Shown one piece after another: positions 9,551 to 18,957 of a stretch of DNA of 64,000 nucleotides (the stretch's first letter is position 1; each line of letters begins with the position of its first letter). A model generated the notes under the pieces. It was not told the DNA's origin. It did no database searches and saw only the letters and a list, made by a program, of their open reading frames with translations. This stretch comes from Roseateles toxinivorans (GTDB taxonomy: Bacteria > Pseudomonadota > Gammaproteobacteria > Burkholderiales > Burkholderiaceae_C), in the NCBI RefSeq assembly GCF_004362525.1, contig NZ_SNXS01000004.1, positions 434,001 through 498,000 on the forward strand, in the 5' to 3' direction. A program made the translations under genes and the position numbers.

Positions 9551-11353
9551 ATGATCCAACCGTCCCGCGAGGCCAGCTTGGCGCTGGCCCTGATCGGCAA
9601 TTGCGCCGTCAATGCACTGGTGGATGCTCAGGCGCGCATGGTCTGGTGCTGCATGCCGCGACCCGATGCCGACCCGGTGTTCCATGCGCTGCTGGACTCG
9701 GCCGAGGGCATCGCGCTGGACGGCACGATGGCCGTCGAGCTGGAGGGGCTGGCGCAGAGCACGCAGCAGTACGAGCCCGGCACGGCGGTGGTGCGCACGC
9801 GCATGTTCGCAGCCGACGGCTCGGGCGTCGAGGTGCTGGACTTTGCGCCCCGCTACCGCAGACATGACCGCATGTTCCGCCCGGCCCAGCTGGTGCGGCG
9901 TGTACGGCCTCTGGCCGGCCATCCGCGGGTGCGCTTCATCGTGCGCCCCCGTGCCGATTGGGGCGCCACCACGCCGGTGACGACGCGCGGCAGTAACCAC
10001 CTGCGCTTTGTCGCCCCTGAGTGGACCCTGCGGCTCAACACCAATGTGCCGCTGACCTATCTGGTGGACGAGACCTGGTTCTCCTTGCATGGCCCGGTGA
10101 GCCTGCTGCTGGGGCCAGATGAGTCGCTGGCCGGAGGCATCGAGGAAACCGCCAGAGAGTTCGAGGAGCAGACCTTGGCCTACTGGCGCCACTGGACCTC
10201 GCGCCTGGCCCTGCCGCTGGAATGGCAGGATGCGGTGATACGTGCGGCCATCACGCTCAAGCTGTGCCAGTTCGAGGAGACCGGCGCCATCATCGCCGCT
10301 GTCACCACCAGTATTCCCGAGGCGCCCAGCAGCCAGCGCAACTGGGACTATCGCTACTGCTGGCTGCGCGATGCCTTCTTCGTCGTGCGCGCGCTGAACA
10401 GCCTGTCCGAGGTCGGCACGATGGAGGACTACCTGCGCTGGTTACAGGACGTGGTGCGCGGGGCGCGCGGCCATGTGCAGCCGCTTTATGGCATCGGTCT
10501 GGAGGCCGCGCTGCCCGAGCGCCTGGTCGTAGGCCCGTCCGGCTACCGAGGCATGGGACCGGTGCGGGTGGGTAATCAGGCCCACGAGCATTTTCAGCAT
10601 GATGTGTACGGCAATATCGTGCTCGGGTCGGCCCAGGCCTTTCACGACCATCGCCTGCTGCGGCGCGCCGATGCCGACGACTTCGCCAACCTGGAGCACA
10701 TCGGCGAGCAGGCCTGGCTGCTGCATGAGCAACCCGATGCCGGCATGTGGGAGTTGCGCACGCGCGCGCGCATCCACACCTCGTCCTCGCTGATGTGCTG
10801 GGCCGCCTGCGACCGGCTGATGAAGATCGCCCAGGCTCTCGGGCTGGCGGAGCGCGGGCACTTCTGGGCGCAGCGCGCCGAGGTCATTCGCGAGAAGATC
10901 CTGCGCCTGTCGTGGAGCGAGAGCCGTGGGGCATTTGCCGAGAGTTTCGGTGGGCAGGAACTCGACGCCAGCGTGCTGCTGATGTGCGAGGTCGGCTTCA
11001 TCAATCCCCGCGATCCGCGTTTCGTCAGCACCGTGCGCGCGATGGAGCACAGCCTGTGCGACGGCCCCTTCATGCGCCGCTATGAGGCGCCGGATGACTT
11101 CGGTCGCCCCGAGACCGCCTTCAACGTCTGCTCGTTCTGGCGCATCGACGCACTGGCCCGCATCGGTCGTATCGACGAGGCGCGGGCGATTTTCGAAGCG
11201 ATGCTGGAGCGGCGCAACCATGTCGGTCTGCTGTCCGAGGATCTGTCGCCGGCCACCGGCGAGCTGTGGGGCAATTTCCCGCAGACCTATTCGATGGTGG
11301 GCATCATCAATGGCGCGATGCGCTTGTCAAAACCCTGGGATCACATGGTCTGA
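9551..11353 (+). CDS. Glycoside hydrolase family 15 protein (glucoamylase/trehalase-like)
   Basis: A 600-residue cytoplasmic protein with no signal peptide. The N-terminal beta-sandwich region opens LALIGNCAVNALVDAQARMVWCC, and an (alpha/alpha)6 catalytic domain follows. The signature RNWDYRYCWLRDAFF (about residue 260) and the late LLSEDLSPATGELWGNFPQTYS identify the bacterial GH15 group that includes trehalases and glucoamylases. Both carboxylates usually needed lie within these two motifs. Position next to and divergent from otsA-otsB suggests a role in trehalose or alpha-glucan turnover, but substrate cannot be read from sequence. ATG 9551 is preferred because GGAGG ends 6 bp before it. 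GTG 9548 would be too close. The 127 bp to otsA must carry both promoters. Confidence 0.9.
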   Translation: MIQPSREASLALALIGNCAVNALVDAQARMVWCCMPRPDADPVFHALLDSAEGIALDGTMAVELEGLAQSTQQYEPGTAVVRTRMFAADGSGVEVLDFAPRYRRHDRMFRPAQLVRRVRPLAGHPRVRFIVRPRADWGATTPVTTRGSNHLRFVAPEWTLRLNTNVPLTYLVDETWFSLHGPVSLLLGPDESLAGGIEETAREFEEQTLAYWRHWTSRLALPLEWQDAVIRAAITLKLCQFEETGAIIAAVTTSIPEAPSSQRNWDYRYCWLRDAFFVVRALNSLSEVGTMEDYLRWLQDVVRGARGHVQPLYGIGLEAALPERLVVGPSGYRGMGPVRVGNQAHEHFQHDVYGNIVLGSAQAFHDHRLLRRADADDFANLEHIGEQAWLLHEQPDAGMWELRTRARIHTSSSLMCWAACDRLMKIAQALGLAERGHFWAQRAEVIREKILRLSWSESRGAFAESFGGQELDASVLLMCEVGFINPRDPRFVSTVRAMEHSLCDGPFMRRYEAPDDFGRPETAFNVCSFWRIDALARIGRIDEARAIFEAMLERRNHVGLLSEDLSPATGELWGNFPQTYSMVGIINGAMRLSKPWDHMV

Positions 11354-11522
11354 ATGGCGCGACGGACGGACAATGGGCGCTCACTGCCAGACGTCTTGCT
11401 TGCTGAGAGACGCTGCAGAGACGCTACTCGGGAAAATTGCACACAGGGTCGCCGACCAGGCCTGCCGGATGTCCCCGGCGGCCGGTCGCGCATCCATCGA
11501 TGCATGAAGCGAGGAACCCTAG

Positions 11523-12150
11523 ATGCGTGCAACGCTTCTTGCCTGGCCAGCACCTGCGTTGGCCGCTCCGGTCTGGGCCAGCATCGGCTTCACCCAGATG
11601 ATTTCAACGTTGCCGACTGGCGGCAACGGGTGCTGACCGACGACGGTGTGGCCCAGCGGAGCTGGCACTTGGTCAATGGCTTTGGCAACCCGGGCCAGTA
11701 CGCCACGCTGAGCCTGTTCAGCACCCGGACCTGGCCATTCAGCGCCAGCGACAACTGGGTGACGGCCGATGGGCCCGCCCGCCTGCTGATCTATCTCTTT
11801 TCGCGGCCAAGCCGCTGCTGCGCGACAGCAGCGGCCCGTTGCGGATTTCGCAGTATGCCGTCACCGGCGTGCTGAGCCGGATCACGCTGGACGAGCCGCC
11901 CGATCGTTCGCTGCGCCGGCGCCTGGCCGTCATCAGCGAGAGCAGCAGCCATCCCAATCTGCTCGCCCGCATCGCTCGGCTGGACTGTGCATTGGCGCAA
12001 TTCGATGGAGACAATGTTGCAGCCGCCGGTGCTGCGCGGTGTCAAGCCGACATGGCCCGTGCCGCAGGCCTGCAGGAGTTGGTGTCTGAAGCCTTGCGAT
12101 TGCAGGCACGCCTTGCGGTGCGGTCGTGGCTGCCAGCCCTAGGGCGCTCG
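11523..12150 (+). pseudogene. Relics of one or more decayed genes in an 820-bp stretch without an intact gene
   Basis: Between the GH15 gene and the lipoprotein gene no intact gene is convincing. Protein-like stretches appear in successive frames. A signal-peptide-like start, MRATLLAWPAPALAAPVWAS, at 11523 stops after 37 codons. A coherent stretch (VNGFGNPGQYATLSLFSTRT) follows in another frame at about 11670-11805. From about 11806 a third frame gives AKPLLRDSSGPLRISQYAV and then, to about 12110, an Ala/Leu-rich helical stretch (NLLARIARLDCALAQFDGDN, then LQELVSEALRLQARL) that looks like TPR-type helices. The frame changes and lack of a single reading frame suggest a decayed gene, or two fused relics. 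No family was recognised with confidence. The first 170 bp (11354-11522) show nothing I can name. Confidence 0.35.
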
Positions 12151-12171
12151 ATCGCCTGGCCAGCGAAGCCC

Positions 12172-13575
12172 TCAGTCGATGGTGGCCAGCGCCCTCACAA
12201 AGCCCTTGCTGCGCAGCCGGCTGGGATCCGCGTCGTCGGTGTGCGTGCCGGGCCCGTCCTCCATGCCGCCTACCCACCACTTGCCGCCCCATTGCGCCAG
12301 GGTCCAGGCCTGGTTGTGGCGAGCGCCGGCCGTAAGGGCCAGGCGACGTGCACCGCTTCCGTCGGCTGCGCTGACGGCGAGCAGGGGCGCCGCCTCTTCG
12401 GATACGCTGCGCCCGCTGGGATTTTGCGTGTAGCCCGTACTGCCGGCAAACAACAGCCGGCCATCCGGCAGGCGCGCCACATCGAGCAGCAGGTCGCTGC
12501 GGTCGATGTCTATCAATCGGTAGCTGTCCGGCGTCTGCCTGCCTTGGCTGACCAGGCCGACAAAGCCGTCCCAGCCGGTACTTTCGGCCCGCGTGCGCAC
12601 ACGCCCGACCAAGGCGATCTGCGCGCCGATCCAACGCAGGCCGTGCAGCTCCGAGAAGTGGGCGGTGTCGATCACCGTCGTGTGCAGTCTAAGACCATCC
12701 GCCCGGAGCTGGGTCAGCAACACGCCGTTCAGCAAGGTGCCGGGCAGGTTGGCATTGAATTGCCGGTTGTGACCATAGACCAGCTCGGTGCGGGTCAGTG
12801 CCACACCGATGGCGACCTGTCCGGCGGCATCGACGTCGAGCGCCACATGGAACTGGTTCTCCATGCCATTGAAGGGATCGAAGGTTCCGCTGCCGCCACG
12901 ATACGCTTCGGCGTCAATGGCGACGCCTGGCTCGACCAAGGTGCGCCAGCCGATCGTGAAGTCGCCCTGCTCACGCGCATACCTCAGGCCGTAGGCGACG
13001 ACCGCATGGCGGCCGGTCCGCAGGGCCATCACCAGGTTCTCTCCGGCCGCCGCTATGCGCACCGCGTCGCGCGTGGCGAAGGGCAGCTGTGAACTGGAGT
13101 CATGAACGAAGCTGCTGCCGCCTTCGCTGAAGATTGGGTCGGTTGCCGTCAGCGGATCGACGAAGTCCGCATTGCCGATCTGCTGTGCCTGTGCGCCCAG
13201 CCGCAACAGGCGCAGCTGTCTGGCAGTCGCCAGCACCACGCTCAGCTCGCCTGAAGGGTGCAGCACCGAATCGATCAGCGCCCAGCCGGCCGGTGGCGTG
13301 AATTCCAGGGCAGCGCTCGCTCCGGGCGGTGCCACCAGCAGGTGGCGGTCGGGCGCCGTGTTGTCTTCATGCGGACGCGGCTTCTCTGCCACCGCCATCC
13401 AGGCATTGCCCGAAGCCCGCAGCTTCACGATCCGCCGGTCCTGAAGCGCCAGCTCGGTCGACAGCGGCGGCAACGGCTCTGGCGTTGGCGTTGGCGACTC
13501 TGTGCCTGACCCGCCGCCGCATGCCAGCAGGGCCAGTCCGAGTGCGCCTATTGCCATCCACTTCGAAACGCTCAC
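12172..13575 (-). CDS. Predicted lipoprotein of unknown function, possibly beta-propeller-like
   Basis: A 467-residue exported protein. The N-terminus is a type II signal peptide: a short basic start, a hydrophobic core and the lipobox LLAC with the acylated Cys at residue 19. A Gly/Ser then Pro/Thr-rich linker (PTPTPEPLPP) follows, typical of surface lipoproteins. The rest is rich in short beta-strand patterns with repeated Asp/Gly turns, such as LPDGRLLFAGSTGYTQNPSG and WTLAQWGGKWWVGGMEDGPG. These recall beta-propeller or SBBP-like repeats, but I cannot assign a family. No catalytic motif was recognised. Asp at position +2 after the Cys is absent (the next residues are GGG), which would favour outer-membrane sorting. 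The gene is followed by the SulP gene only on the far side of its promoter, so it is probably monocistronic. Confidence 0.75.
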   Translation of the reverse strand: MSVSKWMAIGALGLALLACGGGSGTESPTPTPEPLPPLSTELALQDRRIVKLRASGNAWMAVAEKPRPHEDNTAPDRHLLVAPPGASAALEFTPPAGWALIDSVLHPSGELSVVLATARQLRLLRLGAQAQQIGNADFVDPLTATDPIFSEGGSSFVHDSSSQLPFATRDAVRIAAAGENLVMALRTGRHAVVAYGLRYAREQGDFTIGWRTLVEPGVAIDAEAYRGGSGTFDPFNGMENQFHVALDVDAAGQVAIGVALTRTELVYGHNRQFNANLPGTLLNGVLLTQLRADGLRLHTTVIDTAHFSELHGLRWIGAQIALVGRVRTRAESTGWDGFVGLVSQGRQTPDSYRLIDIDRSDLLLDVARLPDGRLLFAGSTGYTQNPSGRSVSEEAAPLLAVSAADGSGARRLALTAGARHNQAWTLAQWGGKWWVGGMEDGPGTHTDDADPSRLRSKGFVRALATID

Positions 13576-13677
13576 GATCTCTCCCTGTGTTCTCCGCGAC
13601 AGGACGGAAGCGGCAGATTAGGGAGAAGCGGAGGCACAGGCAATGGCCCAAAAGAATCAGTGACAGGCATTGAGGCC

Positions 13678-15450
13678 TCAGCCCCGCCGGTCTTCCCAGT
13701 CCACCCATTCGACCGCGTTGGCCTTCAGATAGGCACTGACCGACTCGCCCAGGGTGCGGAAGAAGCGCTGCTCACCGAGTTGCGAGAACAGGCCGAAGCG
13801 CTTGAGCTTGTCTTTCACCGGCCCCTTCAGCTCGGCAAAGCACAGCTGAACGCCTGCCGCTTGCAGGCTATGGTCCAGTTCGTCCAGCATGTCGGCAGCG
13901 GTGATGTCGATGTTGGTGATGGGTTCGGCACCCACCACCAGCCAGCGCACCGGGGTCGGCGAGGCCGCAGCGGCTTCCAGTGCCCGGTTGTGGAACAGCT
14001 CGGCGTTGGCGAAGAACAGCGGCGCGTCCCAGCGGAACAGCACCAGGCCGGGGACGACCCTGGCCTCGGGGTGGCGGACGATGTCGTGGTAGCCCTTGAT
14101 GCCATCGACCCGGCCCAGCACGGCGAAATGCGGGCGCCAGGCGGCCCAGAGGAACTCGATCAGCGCCATCGCGATGGCCAGGCCTATGCCCTGTATCGGC
14201 CCGAGCACGACCACGCCGGCCGTACAGACGATCGACAGCCAGAACTCCCAGCGCTGGACGCGATAGATGCGCTTCAGGTCGGCAACCGTCAGCATCGCCA
14301 GGGCAGCGGTCACCACCACGGCGGCCAGGCTGGCCTTGGGCAGGTGCTGCAGCAAGCCGGGGGCGAACAGCAGCATCAGTCCCACGGCGAGGGCGCCTAT
14401 CACCCCGGCCAACTGGGTACGTGCGCCCGCTGCTTCGGCCACCGGCGTGCGCGAGGCGCTGGCGCTGACCGGAATGCCCTGGAACAGCCCGGCGCTCAGG
14501 TTGGCGGCACCCAGCGCGATCATCTCCTGATTGGCGTCCAGCCGGCTGCCCGAGCGCGCCGCATAGCTGCGCGCCAGCACGCTGGTGTCGGCGAAGGACA
14601 CCAGGGCCACGGCCAGGCCACCGAGCAGCACCGGCACAATGTCACCGACGTTGAGCAGAGGCAGGGCAAGGCTCGGCAGGCCCTGGGGCAGCGGGCCGAC
14701 GACGGCCAGGCCGGTGCGTGCTCCCAGATCGAGCAGGGCCGAGACCGCGGTGGCGCAGATGACGACGATCAGCACGCCGGGCAGGCGCTCGCGGCGCCTG
14801 AATACCGCCAGCACGGCCAGGGTGGCCAGGCCCAGCACCAGGGCCACAGGCTGGGTCTGGCCGGTGCGCAGGGCCTCCAGCAACGCCTGGGTCTGGGCTA
14901 CGATGCCTGTGCCGTCGGCGGAAATGCCCAGCAATGCGGGCAGCTGGCTGACGACGACGGTCAGTGCAATACCGTTGAGGTAGCCGTAGCGAATCGGCTT
15001 GGACAGCAGTTCAGTGACAAAGCCCAGCCGCGCCAGGCCCGCCATCACACACAGTCCACCGGACACGATGGCCAGCATGGCGGCCAGGGCCATCGCACGG
15101 GCGGGGTCGCCGCCGGAAAGGGGCAGCACCACGCCGATGACCAGGGCGACCAGGGTCGAATCTGGCCCCAGAACGAGTACTCGGCTGGGGCCGAACAGGG
15201 CATAGGCCAGCAGTCCGAAGATGGTGGCATACAGGCCGCAGATCGCGGGCACGCCCGAGGCCAGAGCGTAGGCGATGCCGACCGGCACCATCACCGCCGG
15301 TAGTACCAGGCCGGCGAGCAGGTCATGGCGCAGCCAGGCCGGGTCATAGCGGCTCAGCAGATGCAGGCCCGGCAGCCAGCGCCGCCAGCCACTGGGGCGC
15401 GCGGACTGCAGTCCTTGTCGTGCGGCCGGGACGGGGTCCGAATCGCTCAT
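13678..15450 (-). CDS. SulP-family anion transporter with STAS domain
   Basis: A 590-residue inner-membrane transporter of the SLC26/SulP family, which moves sulfate, bicarbonate, C4-dicarboxylates or other anions. After a short polar N-terminus the Sulfate_transp core of about 12-14 helices runs from about residue 40 to 420 (DLLAGLVLPAVMVPVGIAYA; the family stretch GLYATIFGLLAYALFGPSR; QEMIALGAANLSAGLFQGIP). A cytoplasmic STAS domain occupies about residues 440-560 (LVLFRWDAPLFFANAELF, and VVGAEPITNIDITAADML with the conserved region around the regulatory loop). Substrate cannot be decided from the sequence. Start ATG 15450 (MSDSDPVPAAR) is preferred over an open frame eleven codons longer. 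The coding region starts close to the terminator of the cytochrome gene upstream. Confidence 0.9.
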   Translation of the reverse strand: MSDSDPVPAARQGLQSARPSGWRRWLPGLHLLSRYDPAWLRHDLLAGLVLPAVMVPVGIAYALASGVPAICGLYATIFGLLAYALFGPSRVLVLGPDSTLVALVIGVVLPLSGGDPARAMALAAMLAIVSGGLCVMAGLARLGFVTELLSKPIRYGYLNGIALTVVVSQLPALLGISADGTGIVAQTQALLEALRTGQTQPVALVLGLATLAVLAVFRRRERLPGVLIVVICATAVSALLDLGARTGLAVVGPLPQGLPSLALPLLNVGDIVPVLLGGLAVALVSFADTSVLARSYAARSGSRLDANQEMIALGAANLSAGLFQGIPVSASASRTPVAEAAGARTQLAGVIGALAVGLMLLFAPGLLQHLPKASLAAVVVTAALAMLTVADLKRIYRVQRWEFWLSIVCTAGVVVLGPIQGIGLAIAMALIEFLWAAWRPHFAVLGRVDGIKGYHDIVRHPEARVVPGLVLFRWDAPLFFANAELFHNRALEAAAASPTPVRWLVVGAEPITNIDITAADMLDELDHSLQAAGVQLCFAELKGPVKDKLKRFGLFSQLGEQRFFRTLGESVSAYLKANAVEWVDWEDRRG

Positions 15451-15486
15451 GGGTCCTGTTCGATGCGGTGTGGTCGGCAACAATGA

Positions 15487-15510
15487 AAAAGCCCCGCGGG
15501 CGGGGCTTTG
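15487..15510 (-). terminator. Rho-independent terminator of the cytochrome c gene
   Basis: Read on the minus strand, 10-bp complementary arms (AAAGCCCCGC and GCGGGGCTTT) enclose a very tight loop and run into a T-rich tail (CTTTTTCATT). It lies about 30 bp past the stop codon of the cytochrome c gene. It separates that gene from the SulP transporter gene, which starts 37 bp further on. Confidence 0.8.
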
Positions 15511-15540
15511 TCTCTCAGCGCCACAGGCGCATCAAGGCCA

Positions 15541-15852
15541 TCACTTGGTGGCCATCACCCACTGGGCCAACTGCTTGGCCTCGTCGGCGCTGACCTGCGT
15601 GTTGGCAGGCATGGGCACTGGGCCCCAGACGCCCGAGCCGCCCTTGACGATCTTCTCGGCCAGCTTGGCTTCGGCGTCCTTCTGGCCCTTGTACTTGGCG
15701 GCCACATCCTTGTAGGACGGGCCGACGACCTTTTTGTCCACTGCATGGCAGGCCATGCAGTTCTTCTTCTGGGCCAGCTCGGCGTTGGCAAGTGCGGAGC
15801 TGGAGCTCAGGGCGGCGGCCACAGCGGCCAGTGCAAACATCATCGTCTTCAT
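15541..15852 (-). CDS. Class I cytochrome c (c551/c552 type)
   Basis: A 103-residue periplasmic electron carrier. It has a Sec signal peptide with an AxA cleavage site after about residue 22 (SSALA-NAELAQ). The mature domain is about 81 residues, the size of c551 cytochromes. The haem-binding motif CMACH is at residues 32-36. The family stretch VVGPSYKDVAAKY follows, and the sixth-ligand methionine is in GPVPMPANT (Met81). Such proteins shuttle electrons between the bc1 complex and terminal oxidases or denitrification enzymes. Nothing nearby decides the partner. AAAGG precedes the ATG at good distance, and a strong terminator follows, so this is a single-gene unit. Confidence 0.95.
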   Translation of the reverse strand: MKTMMFALAAVAAALSSSSALANAELAQKKNCMACHAVDKKVVGPSYKDVAAKYKGQKDAEAKLAEKIVKGGSGVWGPVPMPANTQVSADEAKQLAQWVMATK

Positions 15853-15964
15853 GGGTACCTTTCGGGAGCCTTCAACAGGTGGAGAGGAACTAGAACCTGG
15901 ATCATTGTAGGGTCAGCGGCGAAAAGCCGTATCCTCGCCACTCAATGCTTCAGAGGTGAATTCC

Positions 15965-16213
15965 ATGTGGTTCGTCGTGGTCGGGGTGCTGTTGCTGGTG
16001 ATGAAGTTCGGCGAGGTCTCGCCGGTCGCCGGCTGGAGCTGGTTCTGGGTGCTGCTGCCCTTTGGCCTGGCCGTGCTGTGGTGGGCCTGGGCCGACAAGG
16101 TGGGCTACACCCAGAAACAGGAAATGAAGAAGCTCGACGAGCGAAAGGACGCCCGCCGGAACAAATCACTTGAGGCGCTGGGCATAGACACGACCAAACG
16201 CAAGCGCAAGTAA
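15965..16213 (+). CDS. Small Trp-rich membrane protein (TIGR04438-like)
   Basis: An 82-residue protein with an N-terminal Trp-rich hydrophobic half and a charged, Lys/Arg-rich tail. Two hydrophobic segments are visible (WFVVVGVLLLVMKFGEV, and SWFWVLLPFGLAVLWWAWAD). The soluble end (KQEMKKLDERKDARRNKSLE) finishes TTKRKRK. This is the pattern of the TIGR04438 family of short Trp-rich proteins known from Burkholderiales, whose function is unknown. The start is ATG 15965, placed 6-7 bp after AGAGGTGA. A GTG three codons earlier lies inside that ribosome site. It ends convergently, 8 bp before the end of ilvD. Confidence 0.82.
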   Translation: MWFVVVGVLLLVMKFGEVSPVAGWSWFWVLLPFGLAVLWWAWADKVGYTQKQEMKKLDERKDARRNKSLEALGIDTTKRKRK

Positions 16214-16221
16214 GTGGTGCT

Positions 16222-17901
16222 TCAGAACTTGTCCAGCACAGCCCCTTCGCTGGCGCTCGACGCATTCTTCGCGAACTTGGCCAGCACACCGCGGGTGTAG
16301 CGCGGCGCCGGTGCCGTCCAGGCGGCTCGGCGCCTGGCAATCTCCTCGTCGGAGACGTTCAGCTGCAGCAGCAGCTTGTGGGAGTCGATGGTGATGCTGT
16401 CGCCTTCCTGCACCAGGGCAATGGTGCCGCCGGCATAGGCCTCGGGTGCGACGTGGCCCACCACCATGCCCCAGGTGCCGCCGGAGAAGCGGCCGTCGGT
16501 GATCAGGCCCACGCTCTCGCCCAGACCCTGGCCGATCAGCGCGCCGGTCGGTGCCAGCATTTCGGGCATGCCCGGCCCGCCCTTGGGGCCCAGATAGCGC
16601 AAGACCATCACGTCGCCGGCGACGATTTTGTTGGCCATGATGGCGGCCAGCGCCGATTGCTCGTCCTCGAACACGCGGGCCGGGCCTGTCATCACCGGCA
16701 CCTTCAGACCGGTGATCTTGGCCACGCAGCCCTCGGGCGACAGATTGCCCTTCAGGATGGCCAGATGCCCCTGGGCATAGATGGGATTGTCGTGGTTGCG
16801 GATGACCTTTTGGTCGGCGCGTGGCACATCGGGCACATCGGCCAGCACCTCCGCCACCGTCTTGCCGGTGATGGTGATGCAGTCACCATGCAGGGCGCCG
16901 GCGTTCAGCAGCACCTTCATCACCTGCGGAATGCCGCCGGCGTGGTGCAGGTCGATGGCCAGGTACTGGCCGCTGGGCTTGAGGTCGCACAGCACCGGCG
17001 TGCGCTGGCGCACGCGCTCGAAGTCGTCGATGGTCCACTCGACCTCGGCCGCATGGGCGATGGCCAGGAAGTGCAGCACCGCATTGGTCGAGCCGCCGGT
17101 GGCCATGATCACCGCCACCGCGTTCTCGATCGCCTTCTTGGTGACGATGTCGCGCGGCTTCAGGTCCATCTTGATGGCCTCGACCAGCACGCGGGCGCAC
17201 TCCTTGGTGTTGGCGACGATCTCTTCTTCCACATTCGCCATCGTCGACGAGTAGGGCAGGCTGATGCCCAGCGCCTCGAAGGCCGAGCTCATCGTGTTGG
17301 CTGTGTACATGCCGCCACAGGAGCCGCTGCCGGGGATGGCACGGCGCTCGATCTGGCAGAAGTCTTCCTCGTTCATCTTGCCGGCGCTGAACTGGCCCAC
17401 GGCCTCGAACACGCTGACGATGTTCAGGTCCTGGCCCTTGTACTTGCCAGGCAGTATGGTGCCGCCATAGACATAGATGGCCGGCACATTGGCGCGCAGC
17501 ATGCCCATCAGGCCGCCGGGCATGTTCTTGTCGCAGCCGCCGATGACCAGCACGCCGTCCATCCACTGGCCGCCGACGCAGGTTTCGACGCAGTCGGAGA
17601 TCACCTCGCGCGAGACCAGGCTGTACTTCATGCCCTCGGTGCCCATGGCCATGCCGTCGCTGATCGTCGGCGTGCCGAAGATCTGCGGGTTGGCCCCAGC
17701 CTCCTTCAGGCCTATCACCGCCGCATCGGCCAGCCGCTGCAGACCGGAGTTGCAGGGCGTGATCGTCGAATGGCCATTGGCCACGCCAACCATCGGTTTG
17801 ACGAAGTCCTCGCTCTGGTAGCCCAGCGCGTAATACATCGAGCGGTTCGGTGCGCGGGCCACGCCCTCGGTGATGTTCTTGGAGCGGCGGTTGTAGTTCA
17901 T
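16222..17901 (-). CDS. ilvD: Dihydroxy-acid dehydratase
   Basis: A 559-residue IlvD/Edd-family enzyme that dehydrates 2,3-dihydroxy-isovalerate and -methylvalerate in valine and isoleucine synthesis. The three Fe-S ligand cysteines are in place: [24 protein letters not shown] and [20 protein letters not shown]. The C-terminal active-site region [19 protein letters not shown] is present. The start is ATG 17901 ([12 protein letters not shown], the normal N-terminus). The 16 codons upstream are open but not family-like. Related sugar-acid dehydratases share the fold, but the length and N-terminus favour IlvD. It is divergent from a LysR-type gene with 99 bp between the starts, the classic layout for a LysR activator and its target. 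Confidence 0.95.
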   Translation of the reverse strand: MNYNRRSKNITEGVARAPNRSMYYALGYQSEDFVKPMVGVANGHSTITPCNSGLQRLADAAVIGLKEAGANPQIFGTPTISDGMAMGTEGMKYSLVSREVISDCVETCVGGQWMDGVLVIGGCDKNMPGGLMGMLRANVPAIYVYGGTILPGKYKGQDLNIVSVFEAVGQFSAGKMNEEDFCQIERRAIPGSGSCGGMYTANTMSSAFEALGISLPYSSTMANVEEEIVANTKECARVLVEAIKMDLKPRDIVTKKAIENAVAVIMATGGSTNAVLHFLAIAHAAEVEWTIDDFERVRQRTPVLCDLKPSGQYLAIDLHHAGGIPQVMKVLLNAGALHGDCITITGKTVAEVLADVPDVPRADQKVIRNHDNPIYAQGHLAILKGNLSPEGCVAKITGLKVPVMTGPARVFEDEQSALAAIMANKIVAGDVMVLRYLGPKGGPGMPEMLAPTGALIGQGLGESVGLITDGRFSGGTWGMVVGHVAPEAYAGGTIALVQEGDSITIDSHKLLLQLNVSDEEIARRRAAWTAPAPRYTRGVLAKFAKNASSASEGAVLDKF

Positions 17902-17981
17902 GTGGGGGTTCTCCGGCGGGTGAATGCTCGCGAGTATGCGTGGCCCCAAGCTTCTGTTCCAATATATGTTTAGGGGCTAAC

Positions 17982-18000
17982 TGATACGCAAGGCATATCA
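17982..18000 (+). promoter_or_regulatory. LysR-type inverted repeat (TGATA-N9-TATCA) before the LysR gene
   Basis: Perfect 5-bp arms TGATA and TATCA enclose nine bases and fit the T-N11-A pattern of LysR-type binding sites. The right arm touches the start codon of the LysR gene at 18001, and the repeat spans its only ribosome site (AAGG). A bound protein would block initiation of its own gene. It lies 80 bp upstream of ilvD, a usual distance for an activation site. Confidence 0.5.
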
Positions 18001-18891
18001 ATGATCGAGCTACGTCCGCTGCGCCAGTTTGTGGCCGTGGCCGAGGAACTGCACTTCGGTCGCGCCGCCACCCGCCTGCACATGACCCAGCCGCCGCTGA
18101 CGCAGGCCATCCAGGGCCTGGAGCGCGAATTCGGCGCGCTGCTGTTCGAGCGCACCCGGCGCAGCGTGGCTTTGACTGCCGCCGGCCTGGCCCTGCTGCC
18201 GCAGGCCCAGCGTCTGCTGGCCGATGCCGAGCTGTTGGCGCCGCTGGTGCGTGCCGCCGCCGAGGGCAGGCGAGGGCGGCTGCGGCTGGGCTTCGTATCC
18301 ACCGTCGGCTATGGCGAGATGCCGCGCTGGCTGCGCGGCTTCCGTGCCGCCCAGCCGGACATTGAGCTGCAGTTGCGCGAGGCCACCTGGGACGTGCAGT
18401 TGCAGGCCTTTGCCAGCGGCGATATGGACGCCGGCTTTGCCATCCATGCGCCCGGTGGCGTGCCACCCGGCTTCGAGGTGCTGCGTGTCAGCAGCGAACC
18501 TATGGTGCTGGCACTGAGCAGCGACCACCCGCTGGCCGCGCAGGACGACATCCCCTTGCAAGCCGCGCTGGCCCTGCCTTTGGTGATGTACCCACGAGAG
18601 ATCGCGCCCTCGCTGTTCGACGCCATGCTGTCCTTCTACAGCGCCCACCGGGTCACGCCGCAGATCGAGCAGGAGGCGATACAGATGCAGACCATCGTCA
18701 ACCTGGTCTCGGCCGGCATGGGCGCGGCCTGGGTGCCCGAAGCGGTGATGGGTCTGCAGCGCCCCGGCGTCAGCTATAAACGCCTGCGTGGCGACGTCCC
18801 TCTGTGCGAGACCAGCCTGCTCTGGGCCCGGAATGCGGCACCGACAGTGCAGCATTTCGCTGCTCATGTGCGGGCGCAGCTCTCCAAATAG
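18001..18891 (+). CDS. LysR-family transcriptional regulator, probable regulator of ilvD
   Basis: A 296-residue LysR-type protein. The winged helix-turn-helix is at the N-terminus (RQFVAVAEELHFGRAATRLH, MTQPPLTQAIQGLEREFGA, LLFERTRRSVALTAAG). The periplasmic-binding-like effector domain runs from about residue 90 (GRLRLGFVSTVGYGEMPRWL). The pattern resembles the group of LysR proteins that regulate aromatic or branched metabolism (BenM/IlvY-like HTH), but I cannot name an effector. It is divergent from ilvD, so control of ilvD and of itself is the natural inference, supported by the TGATA-N9-TATCA repeat in the shared region. Translation starts at ATG 18001 after a short AAGG site. Confidence 0.88.
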   Translation: MIELRPLRQFVAVAEELHFGRAATRLHMTQPPLTQAIQGLEREFGALLFERTRRSVALTAAGLALLPQAQRLLADAELLAPLVRAAAEGRRGRLRLGFVSTVGYGEMPRWLRGFRAAQPDIELQLREATWDVQLQAFASGDMDAGFAIHAPGGVPPGFEVLRVSSEPMVLALSSDHPLAAQDDIPLQAALALPLVMYPREIAPSLFDAMLSFYSAHRVTPQIEQEAIQMQTIVNLVSAGMGAAWVPEAVMGLQRPGVSYKRLRGDVPLCETSLLWARNAAPTVQHFAAHVRAQLSK

Positions 18892-18957
18892 CTTGACGGT
18901 CAACATCCGCTCGATGGCCGGCGTTGTGCCCGGACCCCATCCCCACGGAGACTCTCT

